A stretch of 12,665 nt of DNA from Irineochytrium annulatum. Taxonomy: Eukaryota; Chytridiomycota; Chytridiomycetes; Chytridiales; Chytridiaceae. Below, in pieces: positions 1 through 8,343 of the stretch. Made by a program: the position numbers and the translations under genes. Positions within the stretch are counted from its first letter, which is position 1. Each line of letters starts with the position of its first letter. The stretch lies in contig JADGJL010000867.1 of the NCBI GenBank assembly GCA_027600665.1, forward strand, positions 1-12,665. Direction: 5' to 3'. The notes under the pieces were generated by a model. That model did not search any database and was not told the DNA's origin. It saw nothing but the letters and a program-made list of their open reading frames with translations.

Positions 1-2
1 GC

Positions 3-211
3 AATTCCCCCGTCCCCGTCCCTCAGCAATTCGACCCGCCCTACTCGCCCAGCTCCTCCGCGGGGTCCCAGATGCCATCCAGCACGCACCATGGTGATGG
101 ACTTCGAGCGAAAAAGGTCTGTCAAAGCCGCTGCTCACATCATTAATGCTGAAGCTGCGCCTCACCTCTAATCTGTGCTTTACAACATGAACATGTTTAT
201 TATCGCAGTGA
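3..211 (+). CDS. 3' end of an upstream gene (partial, tentative)
   Basis: The frame starting at base 3 is open to 116 and reads as a Ser/Pro-rich, probably disordered C-terminal tail with motifs such as VPVPQQFDPPYSPSSS and a basic end (LRAKK). At 117 there is a GT donor (GTCTGT). A good intron end follows at 208, with a CTCTAAT branch-like site and TATCGCAG acceptor. Splicing 116 to 209 puts TGA (209-211) directly in frame, so the protein would end two codon boundaries after the basic cluster. Without splicing the frame ends at a TAA a few codons later. The 5' part lies outside the window, so no family can be assigned. The choice of this frame rests on composition only: another frame is also open through about base 170. 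Confidence 0.35.
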
Positions 212-453
212 CCAACTGGCTCCAATCAGGCGAGCCTCGCCGCGTACAACGGGAGCCACGCGCAGCGCGCTCCGACGCTCCGATTGGGGATAGCTGATTA
301 ACGCCCAACAATGGAGGATCCCCGCCTACGCGTTTGTCGCAATTCACCTCCAACCTCGCGAGTCGCCCCTAGCCCGCTGCGCTCGCTGTCGCGATACGCC
401 TCTCACGCGAGGGCTTCGTCACGCGTCCCCACCCAACCATATAGAGAGCGATC
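212..453 (+). promoter_or_regulatory. Probable promoter and 5' leader of the ERICH3-like gene
   Basis: This 240-bp gap precedes the first ATG of the long plus-strand gene. It contains a CCAAT box on the plus strand (222-226) and an inverted one (ATTGG, 283-287) about 60 bp apart, the kind of site bound by the fungal CCAAT-binding (Hap/NF-Y) complex. A TATA-like CATATAG lies just before the start codon, too close to act as a TATA box for this ATG. An ATG at 311 opens an out-of-frame reading frame that overlaps the main start, so it could act as an upstream ORF if transcription begins before it. No transcription start can be fixed from sequence alone. Confidence 0.35.
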
Positions 454-3400
454 ATGTCGGGACCTACGACCGCCTTCGCGAACGTGTTCGCGCCGGCACC
501 GCACAAGAAGACCACGACGGTTCGGAGGGCTGTAAAGTCGACCAAGAGGGTGATCAGGAAGGACCAGCCGGCGCAGCAGCAGCAGCAGGTGGGGTCTGCC
601 TCGCTGCCGCAGATCGGAAAGGGGTCGACGGGCAAGGCCGCGTCGGAGCAGCCCGGGACGGGTGACGTGTCGGAGGGAACCGTGTTGGACGCGTCGGCGG
701 GCGACGCCGTAGTGGTGGAGGATGTGGACGTGGAGATCGTGGACGTGCCTGTCAACACGCCGGCCGCGGCGCCGGTGCAGCAGGATGGGGGAAGGAAGAA
801 AGTGAAGCCGTTGACGCTAGAGGGGGCTAAATCGTGAGTTGGAATTACGCGCTTTTTTTACTTTTTCCGAACGTAGTTGTCGAACTAACAATTACAAAAG
901 CAAATGGTCGAACCATCCAATGAAAGTGCGGGAGCGCACCTTCGACGTCAACCTTATCACGATGACAATGCCGGCATACGAGCCGCTGCTTGATGAGTAT
1001 TTGCAGGACTACTTCAGCAGCGGGATGAACCGGAATCATTTGAAGAAGCTCGGCCTGGTACCGTTTCATTGATTGCTATTTATCTCATGTACGCATGTTT
1101 GCTGACTGACGAGCGAAAAGATTACCGACGAAGGAAGGATCATCGACAAAAAGACTTTTAAATACAATCAAATCCACTTGGATAAGGCCGAATACGAGGC
1201 ACGGATTGTAAAGACGCAGGAAGATAGAGAGCTCGATAGGGACATCGAGGTATATATTTTGTCTTGATGTTCTCATTCATCAAATTCAATAACATTGCGA
1301 TAGGTTGCAATACGGCGACAAATTGAGGAGGATAAGAACCCAAGATCCCAACGCCTAAAGCGGATGAGAAATGTTTGTATTACTCGCCTCATGCTTCGTG
1401 TTGCTAAACCCCATCCTCGCACCGCAGCCAGGAAGCACCAACGTTCCCTACCCGGAATTTCTTGCCCAATACCCCGTCACAATGTGGAAGACAGCCCTCC
1501 TCTTCGCCCAGAAGCCGGCACCGCTCATGACGACCGAGCAGATGCTCCTCGGCCGCCTCCGCTCCCAGCACCCTCTCAAACTCAAGGCTATGGGGCTCAC
1601 CCCACGCATGCTGGCGGCCCGTAAACCGGGGGCCGACAAGCGCGCTCGCGAGCGACGGGAGAAGATCTGGAAGGGGGAGGAGGACGATTGGGACGCCGCC
1701 ATCGCGGCCGCGAGCCAGCCGAGGTTGGACGCAAATCAGGAGGTTGCGATGTTGCTAGGTCGAGCGTGCGATGAGTGTGAGGGTGGGGACTTTGGCGCGC
1801 TGCAGGGGACCGTGGGGAGGATGTTGGAGCTCATGGGATGCAGGCCGGAGGAGGGTAGGCAGATTTCGAGAGACGCGGAGACGGTCGAGGTTATAATTGT
1901 GGAGAGTGGCGTGGAGCTATCGTCAGCAGAGAACCTTATTGTCCATTACGTGAATCGCATCGGTGGGCCGATCGAGGAGGTTTGTTTCCGTTTCCTGTTA
2001 CTCTTGCGCATGTGCTAAGGTTTCTGTACAGGTCCTGAAGCGGATTGGCATCACTCACGCGAGCCCCGTCACGGAGGAGCTGAGCAAGCCCGACGACAGC
2101 GACGGCGTATCCTCCGAGCGCGTCCGGCCCAAGTCGGCCCGGCCCACGCGCAACTCTGCCTTCCCTACAGCATCGGACTTCAGCGACTTCGGCTCCGACA
2201 ATGGCAACGAGAGCGACGCTGAGATCCTCTCGACCATGGGCGAGGACGGCGTCGCGAGCCTGAAGGTGAGCCAGGAGCCCATCTCGGAGGCGCCCGAGGG
2301 TGAAGTAGCTCATGAGGGCGACGAGTACGGGGAGGAGAAGTTTGAGGAGGAGACCAAGGAACAACCTCCGGCGGAGCAGAACCCGATCCTATCGAGGTCT
2401 GCTAGCGCGGCGAACGTCGATGGAGACCGCGTCCGGAGCGCCCACACGTCCAGGCAGAGCTCGGCGCTCAACCTCGATGCCGCCATCAGGCAGAGCAAAG
2501 GGGATGTGAAAAATGCGTCGGGGTCCAGCTCGAGGCGATCGAGCGTTGGTGCCGACCGCCGCGAGTCGGGTGGCGAGGAGGAGAACGTGCACGACTTCTT
2601 CGGCGACGACGACGAGGCGGATGGCGGGAGGGGTGATGGTGAGGGCGATGGTGATGCCGAGAATGATGGCGAGGAGAACACTGACGACGAGATGGACGCG
2701 GTCATAGAAAGGTAATCGTCCGCTCTAGCCGTGCGTGAAACTAATGAGGTCATGACAGCATGAGGGGTAGCAAGAACCTCCGCAAGGACTTCTCTAGCAA
2801 GCGCGGCAGCAACCGCTCGAGCCGGAAGCACAGCCGCAGCACGAGCAAGAGCAATCTCCTTAAAAAAGCGATGAACAAGTCCGCGAGCGTGCTCGAGATG
2901 GAGGCCCTTATCAAGCAGAAGAATGCCGAGCTCGCGCAGGCAAAGGCGGCCGGTGGCCTCGGTGAACGCCAACATAGCGCCTACTTCACCCCGACACCCG
3001 CGTTCGTAGACGAGCTCGCGCGGTCCACGTCGCCGCCCGGGGACAACAGCGCCGTTGAGCCGATGATGTACGATGAGACGGCTCCCATTCAGACGCCGCT
3101 GGCGCGATCGAGCGCTGGTAACTCCATGGCGAGCCTGACGTCGAGCCAAGACCTCGCGTTCGAGTCTATCAGCAGGAATGTAGTGAACGACCTCTTCCAG
3201 TCCTTTGGCGAGAACACGGGCCTCGTGGACTCCATGATGAGGCCGAGCGCCAAATCCGGGCGGAAGGAGGAGGCTATGCCGGCGAAGGAGGAGGAACCTG
3301 CACGACCGAATCGGCCGTCTTCCGCAGCGTCCAGGAGCGTCACGACTTCTCAAAGCCGTGATGAGCGCGTGGATGTGCCCACCCCGCCAGCGGAGGAGAC

Positions 3401-4744
3401 TTCCGGCCAGAGATCAAGAGCCGAGGCCGCCGAAAGCCAGCCGTCGCGCGCAAGCTCACCTGAGCTCGCGGACTGGACGGCCATGGCAAACGGTAGCAAG
3501 CCCGGGAGCAGGCCCCGCTCGGTCGCGTCCCGAGCCGGAAGCGACGCGGACTTCTTCAATGGTGACGTCCGCGCGCCGGCGAGTGGCAAAGCGACACCCA
3601 AGTCCGAGCGTTCGAGGAGCAGGGATGGAATGAAGGGGTCCGGATTCCTGAAAGACAAGCATGAGGAGGCGAAAGAGCATGGGGATGGCGCCAAGCTCGG
3701 TTCCCGGACGCCTAGTGTGACGCTCGACCGCGCGATTGAGACCGAGCCCCTCCGGACGGACCCTAAGCCCCCAATACCCCGCACGGACAGCTTAACCATC
3801 AGTTACGCGCGGAACATCGCGCTCCCAACGTCCGAGGCCGGCAGCAGGGCCGACAGCCCGAGCCCCATCGGCGACGCGGCGCGATCGAGGTCGACGAGCG
3901 TGACGCTCAAGCAGGCGAGGGAGGCGAACCGATCACCGGGCAGGGCGTCGGCGACGGACGTGAGGGCCTCGAACCCGAATTCGAGGGCGGCTAGCTTGCT
4001 GCTTAGGGATCAGAGTACAGGCTCGTTGGCGAAGAAGGCGGGCGGGAGCGGGTCGGGAGCCATGAGCCCGAAAGCGAAGCCCACGGCAGGTTCCAAGCCG
4101 GCATCTAAGCCGGCGTCCCGGACAGCGTCCCGGCCGATGTCGCGTACGCAGAGTATCTTAAAGGTTGCGGGAGGTGCACGAGCTGAGAGCCCGACTGCAA
4201 AGGGCAACGTTTCGTTCAATGAGTCAATAGAGGGACGCAGGGCCGAGAGCCTTTCCGGCGCGGCGAACGGGCAGGAGGCAATTATTCAGGAGCACTCCGC
4301 TGAGCACAAAAACGTTCGTTATTGACATCTTTCGTTTTAAATATCTATCTTACGATGGCTTTGAAACAGGTCGCGAAGCAAGCAAGCTCAAAACCGGCGA
4401 GCCGAACAGGGAGCATCAAAGCCCTTAACGAAGCTACCACACCAAAGCACGCCTCGAAGCCCGTAACTCCCCTCCCGACCGGGGTAGACGCTCACGAGCA
4501 TCCCGTTGCTGCGGCACCGCTGTCGCAAAAGGGCAGTCAGGCAAACCTGACGAAGGCCGTTTCCATTCACGAGATCAAGGAGGCCATCCAAACCGCGTTG
4601 GACGAGACCGCGTCGCGGTCAGCAAGCAAGTCCAACCTTGCAAAATCCGCACCATCCGCTACCGCAACCGCGTCGACGAAGCCGGCGAGCAAAAAAGCGT
4701 CTGGCGCAGCGACTCCGAAGGCCAAGCCCCCGGCACACGAGTAA
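454..4744 (+). CDS. Large Ser/Arg-rich protein with ERICH3-like N-terminal region
   Basis: Eight exons join in phase: 454-833, 901-1057, 1121-1249, 1304-1372, 1428-1979, 2032-2711, 2759-4313, 4370-4744, giving 1298 residues. Residues 1-126 are low complexity (basic start, short polyQ). Residues 128-245 are the conserved-looking core: KVRERTFDVN, then YEPLLDEYLQDYF (153-165), HLKKLGLITDEGRII (173-187) and a charged helix rich in E, D, R and K. This pattern (Y-L-D-L-YF, HL..GLI...GRI) matches my memory of the start of vertebrate ERICH3, a glutamate-rich protein linked to cilia. Residues 246-429 look folded but are unrecognised. Residues 430-1298 are disordered, with an acidic block at about 614-655 and many repeated SRxxS motifs. 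The intron at 1373-1427 has a clear GCTAAAC branch site. A microtubule or flagellar role is inference. That it is one gene is well supported by phase; the family link is moderate. Confidence 0.72.
2584..2709 (+). repeat. Acidic Asp/Glu/Gly low-complexity tract
   Basis: Within the sixth exon of the ERICH3-like gene, GATGGTGAGGGCGATGG-like units repeat imperfectly and encode runs such as GDGEGDGDAENDGEEN (within about residues 614-655). The tract is strongly acidic, directly before a strongly basic Ser/Arg/Lys stretch that begins just after the next intron (residues 657-700). Such imperfect trinucleotide-like repeats are prone to length change between strains. Confidence 0.7.
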
Positions 4745-4960
4745 GGTTAGGCGCTGGCGCCGCTGTCTTCTCCGCCAGGGGCTTCGCATCCACCGACCGA
4801 CCTCGGCACATTTTCTTGTTTAATAGTTTCATCTTTCTCTTCCTTTCGCGTGCGATAGCGGGTAGATTTCTTCAATCGAAAACACACATCACACACGTTT
4901 CTGCCACCTTTATTAGTTAAGAAGGCTCGTTCGCCAGCAACAAAAGTAACAAGTACACAA
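4745..4960. other. Convergent 3' flank between two genes
   Basis: This 216-bp stretch lies between the stop of the ERICH3-like gene on the plus strand and the stop of the VOC gene on the minus strand. No coding signal is convincing here. The plus strand has pyrimidine-rich sequence around 4810-4850 but no AATAAA. The minus strand carries an AATAAA signal (plus positions 4909-4914). The two transcripts probably end here and may overlap. Confidence 0.6.
4909..4914 (-). terminator. Polyadenylation signal of the VOC gene
   Basis: On the minus strand the bases read AATAAA within ACTAATAAAGG, about 47 bp downstream of the stop codon at 4961-4963. Position and exact match to the canonical hexamer make it the likely poly(A) signal of the glyoxalase-like gene. 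Confidence 0.55.
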
Positions 4961-5605
4961 CTATAATCTCGCATTCTCTGCGGCTTTTGATATGAATGCG
5001 ATGTTCGTCCCCAGCCCAAACAGCTTATGCCGGAGTGTGATGATCTCCTTATTCTTCCCCTGATAAGCTCTCCGCGGCCCGGAGTAATTCCCAACTCCCA
5101 GGAACGCGGTCGTGGCAGCCAAATCAACAACCTCCACCGTAAAGCCCCAGAAGGACGCATCCCCTGGCCCTGCCTCACCGATCTGAACCACCTCAATGAT
5201 AACGGATCCTGCCCGAAAGAAGGCGAACCTCGCCGGCCCGCGCTCCATCCTCCTCTTTAGAGTGAGATTCAACGGCGCGGCCTCCAGGTGCGATATCGCC
5301 GCGCCCAGGTCCGGGGTCATCACGACCAGGTGATCGAGACGTTGGGCCCCGTTCGCGTTCAAAGACGACGGCCAGTCAGGTCGTCGCCTGACGATACGCG
5401 TCGGTAGGCCGTGAATGGTCGTTGCCACGTCGCTGCCATCATCTCGCTCGAATGTCCAGGAAACGATGCCCGGCGGTGACGCGCCAGCGCGCTCGAAGGT
5501 GACGAGGACGTCGCCAATGCGAACCATCTCGTCGGCCGCCCTACCGAACCCGGCCGCCTCCAAGGCTGACGGATCCTCTGAGACCGTGATCGCTGAGAGA
5601 CGCAT
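4961..5605 (-). CDS. Glyoxalase-like (VOC fold) domain protein
   Basis: A single uninterrupted frame encodes 214 residues. The C-terminal half has the usual order of a glyoxalase-like VOC protein: RLDHLVVMTPDLGAAISHLE (His92 at the usual first metal-ligand position), RFAFFRAGSVIIEVV (Glu138 at a usual second ligand position), FWGFTVEVVDLAAT and an end strand NIAFIS. The N-terminal half (residues 1-55, ITVSEDPSALEAAGFG, then VRIGDVLVTFERAG and GIVSWTFE) resembles a weaker first VOC module, so the protein looks like two fused half-domains. The substrate cannot be told: relatives are mostly uncharacterised. The ATG at 5605 is the first possible start, because an in-frame stop lies upstream near 5640. 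No signal peptide or membrane segment is visible. It diverges from SRP68 with 53 bp between the start codons. It lacks introns while all its confident neighbours have them. Confidence 0.8.
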   Translation of the reverse strand: MRLSAITVSEDPSALEAAGFGRAADEMVRIGDVLVTFERAGASPPGIVSWTFERDDGSDVATTIHGLPTRIVRRRPDWPSSLNANGAQRLDHLVVMTPDLGAAISHLEAAPLNLTLKRRMERGPARFAFFRAGSVIIEVVQIGEAGPGDASFWGFTVEVVDLAATTAFLGVGNYSGPRRAYQGKNKEIITLRHKLFGLGTNIAFISKAAENARL

Positions 5606-5658
5606 CCTGCTTGTTGTGGAATCAGCGATGCCGTTTTTTCACTCTCAAGCCTTTCACT
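5606..5658. promoter_or_regulatory. Very short divergent intergenic region (VOC / SRP68)
   Basis: Only 53 bp separate the start codon of the minus-strand VOC gene from that of SRP68 on the plus strand. It contains a T-run (CCGTTTTTTC near 5631-5640) followed by pyrimidine-rich sequence (ACTCTCAAGCCTTTCACT) right before the SRP68 ATG. A bidirectional promoter would have to sit here or extend into the coding regions. Confidence 0.5.
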
Positions 5659-8105
5659 ATGGGCGACATCGAGATGAGCGATGCCGACGTCGGCGACGCC
5701 CTCGCTGGTGCGAGTAACCTGCACTTGGACGGTACACCCCTCCTGGATCGCGCATTCCCTTTCATATTGCGCTTTTCTGACTCCCGATCTGAACAGTTCT
5801 GGCGCTCACGAACGAAGCCCGGAACGAGCACGGCCTGCGGCATCAGGATTACCAGCGCTACCGCCAGTACTGCGCGAAGAAGATTCACACCGTCCGCGGC
5901 GTCGCGGGTCTGCGCCAGATCAACAACAAGAAGAAGTACGAGCGCAAGGTCGTGACGAGCGAGAATGCAACGAGCAGTAGGTCAGTCCTATTCTCCGAAT
6001 TGCTTTCTCGGTTGCTTACTGTGCATGCTTTAACGCGTTGGCTTTTTATTTTCAGGGTGCTCGAGATTCTCCTGTTTGAGACCGAGCGCGCCTGGTCCTA
6101 CGCCATGCAGCTTAAGCGCGAATCCACGCAGCTTAAGCGCGAATATCCCAATTCGGAGCCCCGCAGCCGCCACCATCTCGTCAAGCGGCTCAAGCGCGCC
6201 TCCCAGTCCGCGGCCCGTCTGGAGTCCGTCTGCCGGGACACTTGCGACCCCACCACGTCGCTCGACATTCAGGCGTATGCGCACGTCATGGGAGGATATG
6301 TCCTCTTGGAGCGGCAGGAGTGGAGTGGCGCGCTGGATCGCTTCGCGGCCGCGCGAACCATTTATGAAGTGCTGGCGAGCGTTGCAGGCGGGAGTGGTGG
6401 GGGCAGGGAGAGGGAGGCGTTGTGTCAGAGCGCTATTGACGCCATCGATCCGAACATCAGGTTCTGCGCCTACAATCTCAAGTTAAGGGGGGTGGCGGCT
6501 TCGGGGCAGCAGGTGGATGTTGGGACGTTGCTGGAGGTCCACGCCAAAAGCGGGGACGGCGCGGCGGGCCTTGAGATCCTGCAGGCGCAGGTGGAGGAGG
6601 TGCTGGCGAAGAGCAGGCACGAGAAGGCGATGAAGGTGCACGAAATTTCGTGGAGGGGGAGGTCCGTGCCGTCCAAGAATGAAGGGTTAATCGAGGCGAT
6701 CGTCGCGGCGCAGGAGGCGAGCGCGGAGCTGGAAGCGCTGGATCTTAACGCGCCGATCGTGGACAAAAATGGGAAGCTGCTGGTGGAGACGGTTGAGAAG
6801 CGGTTGGAGGCGTATGGGAAGGTGGTGGGAGCGTACTTTGATGCCGCGAAGATTGCCGAGACGGATATCAAGGAGGACGCCGTAAGTATGCTATTTCTTG
6901 TCCGCTCACTCATTATGCTGTATTAATTTATGTCCTATAGATCGCAACGGCCAAGGTGAAGTCCTCTAAATCCGAGGAGACGACCGCGCAGCTCCAGTTC
7001 GCCCTCTCGCACGTCTCCTACCTCCGCCTCTGCCGCACGGTCGAGCGTACCGTCCTCTTGCTCGAGTCCGCGCGGGCGAGGCTCGGGAGGCCGACACCGA
7101 ACAGGTCGATCGGCTCTGTCTCGGGCGACCGGAGGACGCCGCGGATGGAGGACCTCGTCCGATTCTGCGACACGGTGTTGCACACGCTCAGCGAGATCGG
7201 GGATATGCAGCTGCTGCAGGGCAGCGTCAGCTTGCCCAAAGATGCGGCTGGTGCGGGCGCGGAGACTTCGACTCAGCCGGGGTCGGTGGCGTTCCTCCAG
7301 GCGATGTTGGGCAGCAAAGTAGCGCTCTTCAAGGCGAGGCGGTGTCTTCACCTCGGCGAAGTCTTTTGGACGGTACAGAACAAACCCGCCGAGGCCGTAG
7401 CGCTGTTCGATCGAGCGATGGATCACCTGACCAGGTCGAAGTCCGATCTAGTAAGGCTGCAGTCTGTCGGCGGCGGGGGTGGGAAGAAGAAGGGTACGAA
7501 GGGCGCTGCGCCTTTGGCGGCGCTTCCAGAGGAGGATCTCGAGGAGATTAATTGGATAGCGGGACAGCAGAAGGCGGCGGAGACGATGGTAAGGGCGGCG
7601 AAGATGAAGCTTCACGCTAGGCTGGCGTTTGAGCATGCAGGCAAGGCTGGGAAGGAGGTTCAGGTGATCTCGGAAGGCGTTGAGAATATGAATGTGGACG
7701 ATGAGGAGGCCGAGAAGGAGGTTAGTACTGTTTTCTCCACTACGTTGGGAATAATTTGAGCTAATTCCTGAGATATCGAAGGTGCCGCTTCTTGTCGAGA
7801 CCATGAACAAGTTCCGGAGCGCATTTGACCCTGCAAACCCTCGACTCATCGACTTCCCGCCCAAGCTGCAGCCAGTCCCAAGCAAGCCATTATTTTTCGA
7901 CATCGCGTTTAACTCGATCGAATATCCTATTGAGAATATCGAAAGGCGCGCAGCAGGGAAGGGCCGGGTTGCCAAAAAATCTGCAGCTGAGGCGGGCGGG
8001 AAGAGCCAGAAGAAGGCATCGGGGGGCAATGAAGGCGAGGCTGCCGAATCTAGCGGAGGCAGCGGTATTGGAGGCTTCCTCAGCGGCATTTGGGGCCGCA
8101 AATGA
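5659..8105 (+). CDS. srp68: Signal recognition particle subunit SRP68
   Basis: Five exons join in phase: 5659-5731, 5797-5980, 6056-6881, 6941-7720, 7782-8105, giving 728 residues. SRP68 forms a heterodimer with SRP72 and binds 7SL RNA in the signal recognition particle that targets nascent secretory proteins to the ER. The family pattern is clear along the whole length: HGLRHQDYQRYRQYC (36-50) in the RNA-binding N-terminal part, ERAWSYAMQLK (96-106), a TPR-like helical middle (EWSGALDRFAAARTIYE), EISWRGRSVPSKN (282-294), and the C-terminal SRP72-contact region DFPPKLQPVPSKPLFFDIA (645-663), ending GGFLSGIWGRK. Animal SRP68 is about 630 residues; the extra length is in loops and a basic Ala/Gly/Lys-rich insert at about 675-715. 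A 7-residue tandem duplication follows AMQLK. The first donor is uncertain: 5708, 5714 and 5732 all keep the frame. Confidence 0.93.
6108..6149 (+). repeat. 21-bp tandem duplication inside SRP68
   Basis: CAGCTTAAGCGCGAAT occurs at 6108-6123 and again at 6129-6144, a period of 21 bp. It encodes QLKREST followed by QLKREYP (residues 104-117). The 16 identical bases at the start of each unit, against differing last five, suggest a fairly recent in-frame duplication. It falls directly after the conserved ERAWSYAM motif, in a place where the family normally has a single QLK segment leading into the E-P-R-x-R motif. Confidence 0.85.
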
Positions 8106-8343
8106 GGCCTGCAGGCGGTGTCGTTTGCTATGTGAGAAGTTGGAATAATAATAATAAAGTCTGCAGGTGCAAAAAGATAGCGTGCTGGGGGATGGTATAC
8201 CTCTCGTGGCCCATGGCATGTTACCTCGGCTGAGATATGATGATTCCTCGCAGAAATTTTCTTCCGAAAAGCCCGAACCAAGCGCAATTACCTGGAGAGA
8301 GGCACACCAGCGTCAATCCCCCCCCCGAGTCCCCCGACCTCCC
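8106..8343 (+). promoter_or_regulatory. SRP68 3' end and bZIP gene promoter/5' leader
   Basis: This 238-bp gap holds the SRP68 3' flank with its poly(A) signal, then the region that must contain the bZIP promoter. CTGCAGG occurs twice (about 8110 and 8161). A C-run (CCCCCCCC) lies near 8320, shortly before the chosen bZIP start. The bZIP frame is open back through most of this gap, with an in-frame ATG at 8218, so part of it may be coding. Confidence 0.45.
8153..8158 (+). terminator. Polyadenylation signal of SRP68
   Basis: AATAAA closes a short (AAT)n run about 48 bp after the SRP68 stop codon. It is an exact match to the canonical signal at a usual distance, and the next plus-strand gene begins less than 200 bp later, so SRP68 transcription should end near here. 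Confidence 0.6.

Noticed and set aside
311..535. 74-codon plus-strand frame starting upstream of the first exon
   Set aside because: Arg/Ser-rich, no homology recognised, and overlaps the better start at 454. At most an upstream ORF, noted in the promoter entry.
369..758. 129-codon minus-strand frame with apparent Cys run and hydrophobic stretch
   Set aside because: The Cys run is the complement of the CAG (Gln) run in exon 1 of the plus-strand gene; the hydrophobic part is likewise a shadow.
2310..3353. 347-codon open frame on the minus strand
   Set aside because: It lies antisense to two phase-matched exons of the plus-strand gene and is rich in Arg, Leu and Ser runs, as expected for the shadow of GC-rich Ser/Arg coding DNA. 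No domain is visible.
2760..4325. Reading the long 521-codon frame as a separate gene
   Set aside because: The frame joins in phase to the exon before it (2711 to 2759, with a CTAAT branch-like site) and the exon after it (4313 to 4370). The total is an exact codon multiple and the repeated SR..S motifs continue on both sides.
7448..8287. 279-codon minus-strand open frame
   Set aside because: Antisense to the last two SRP68 exons and runs across the SRP68 intron and 3' flank; the SRP68 C-terminus on the plus strand is unmistakable.
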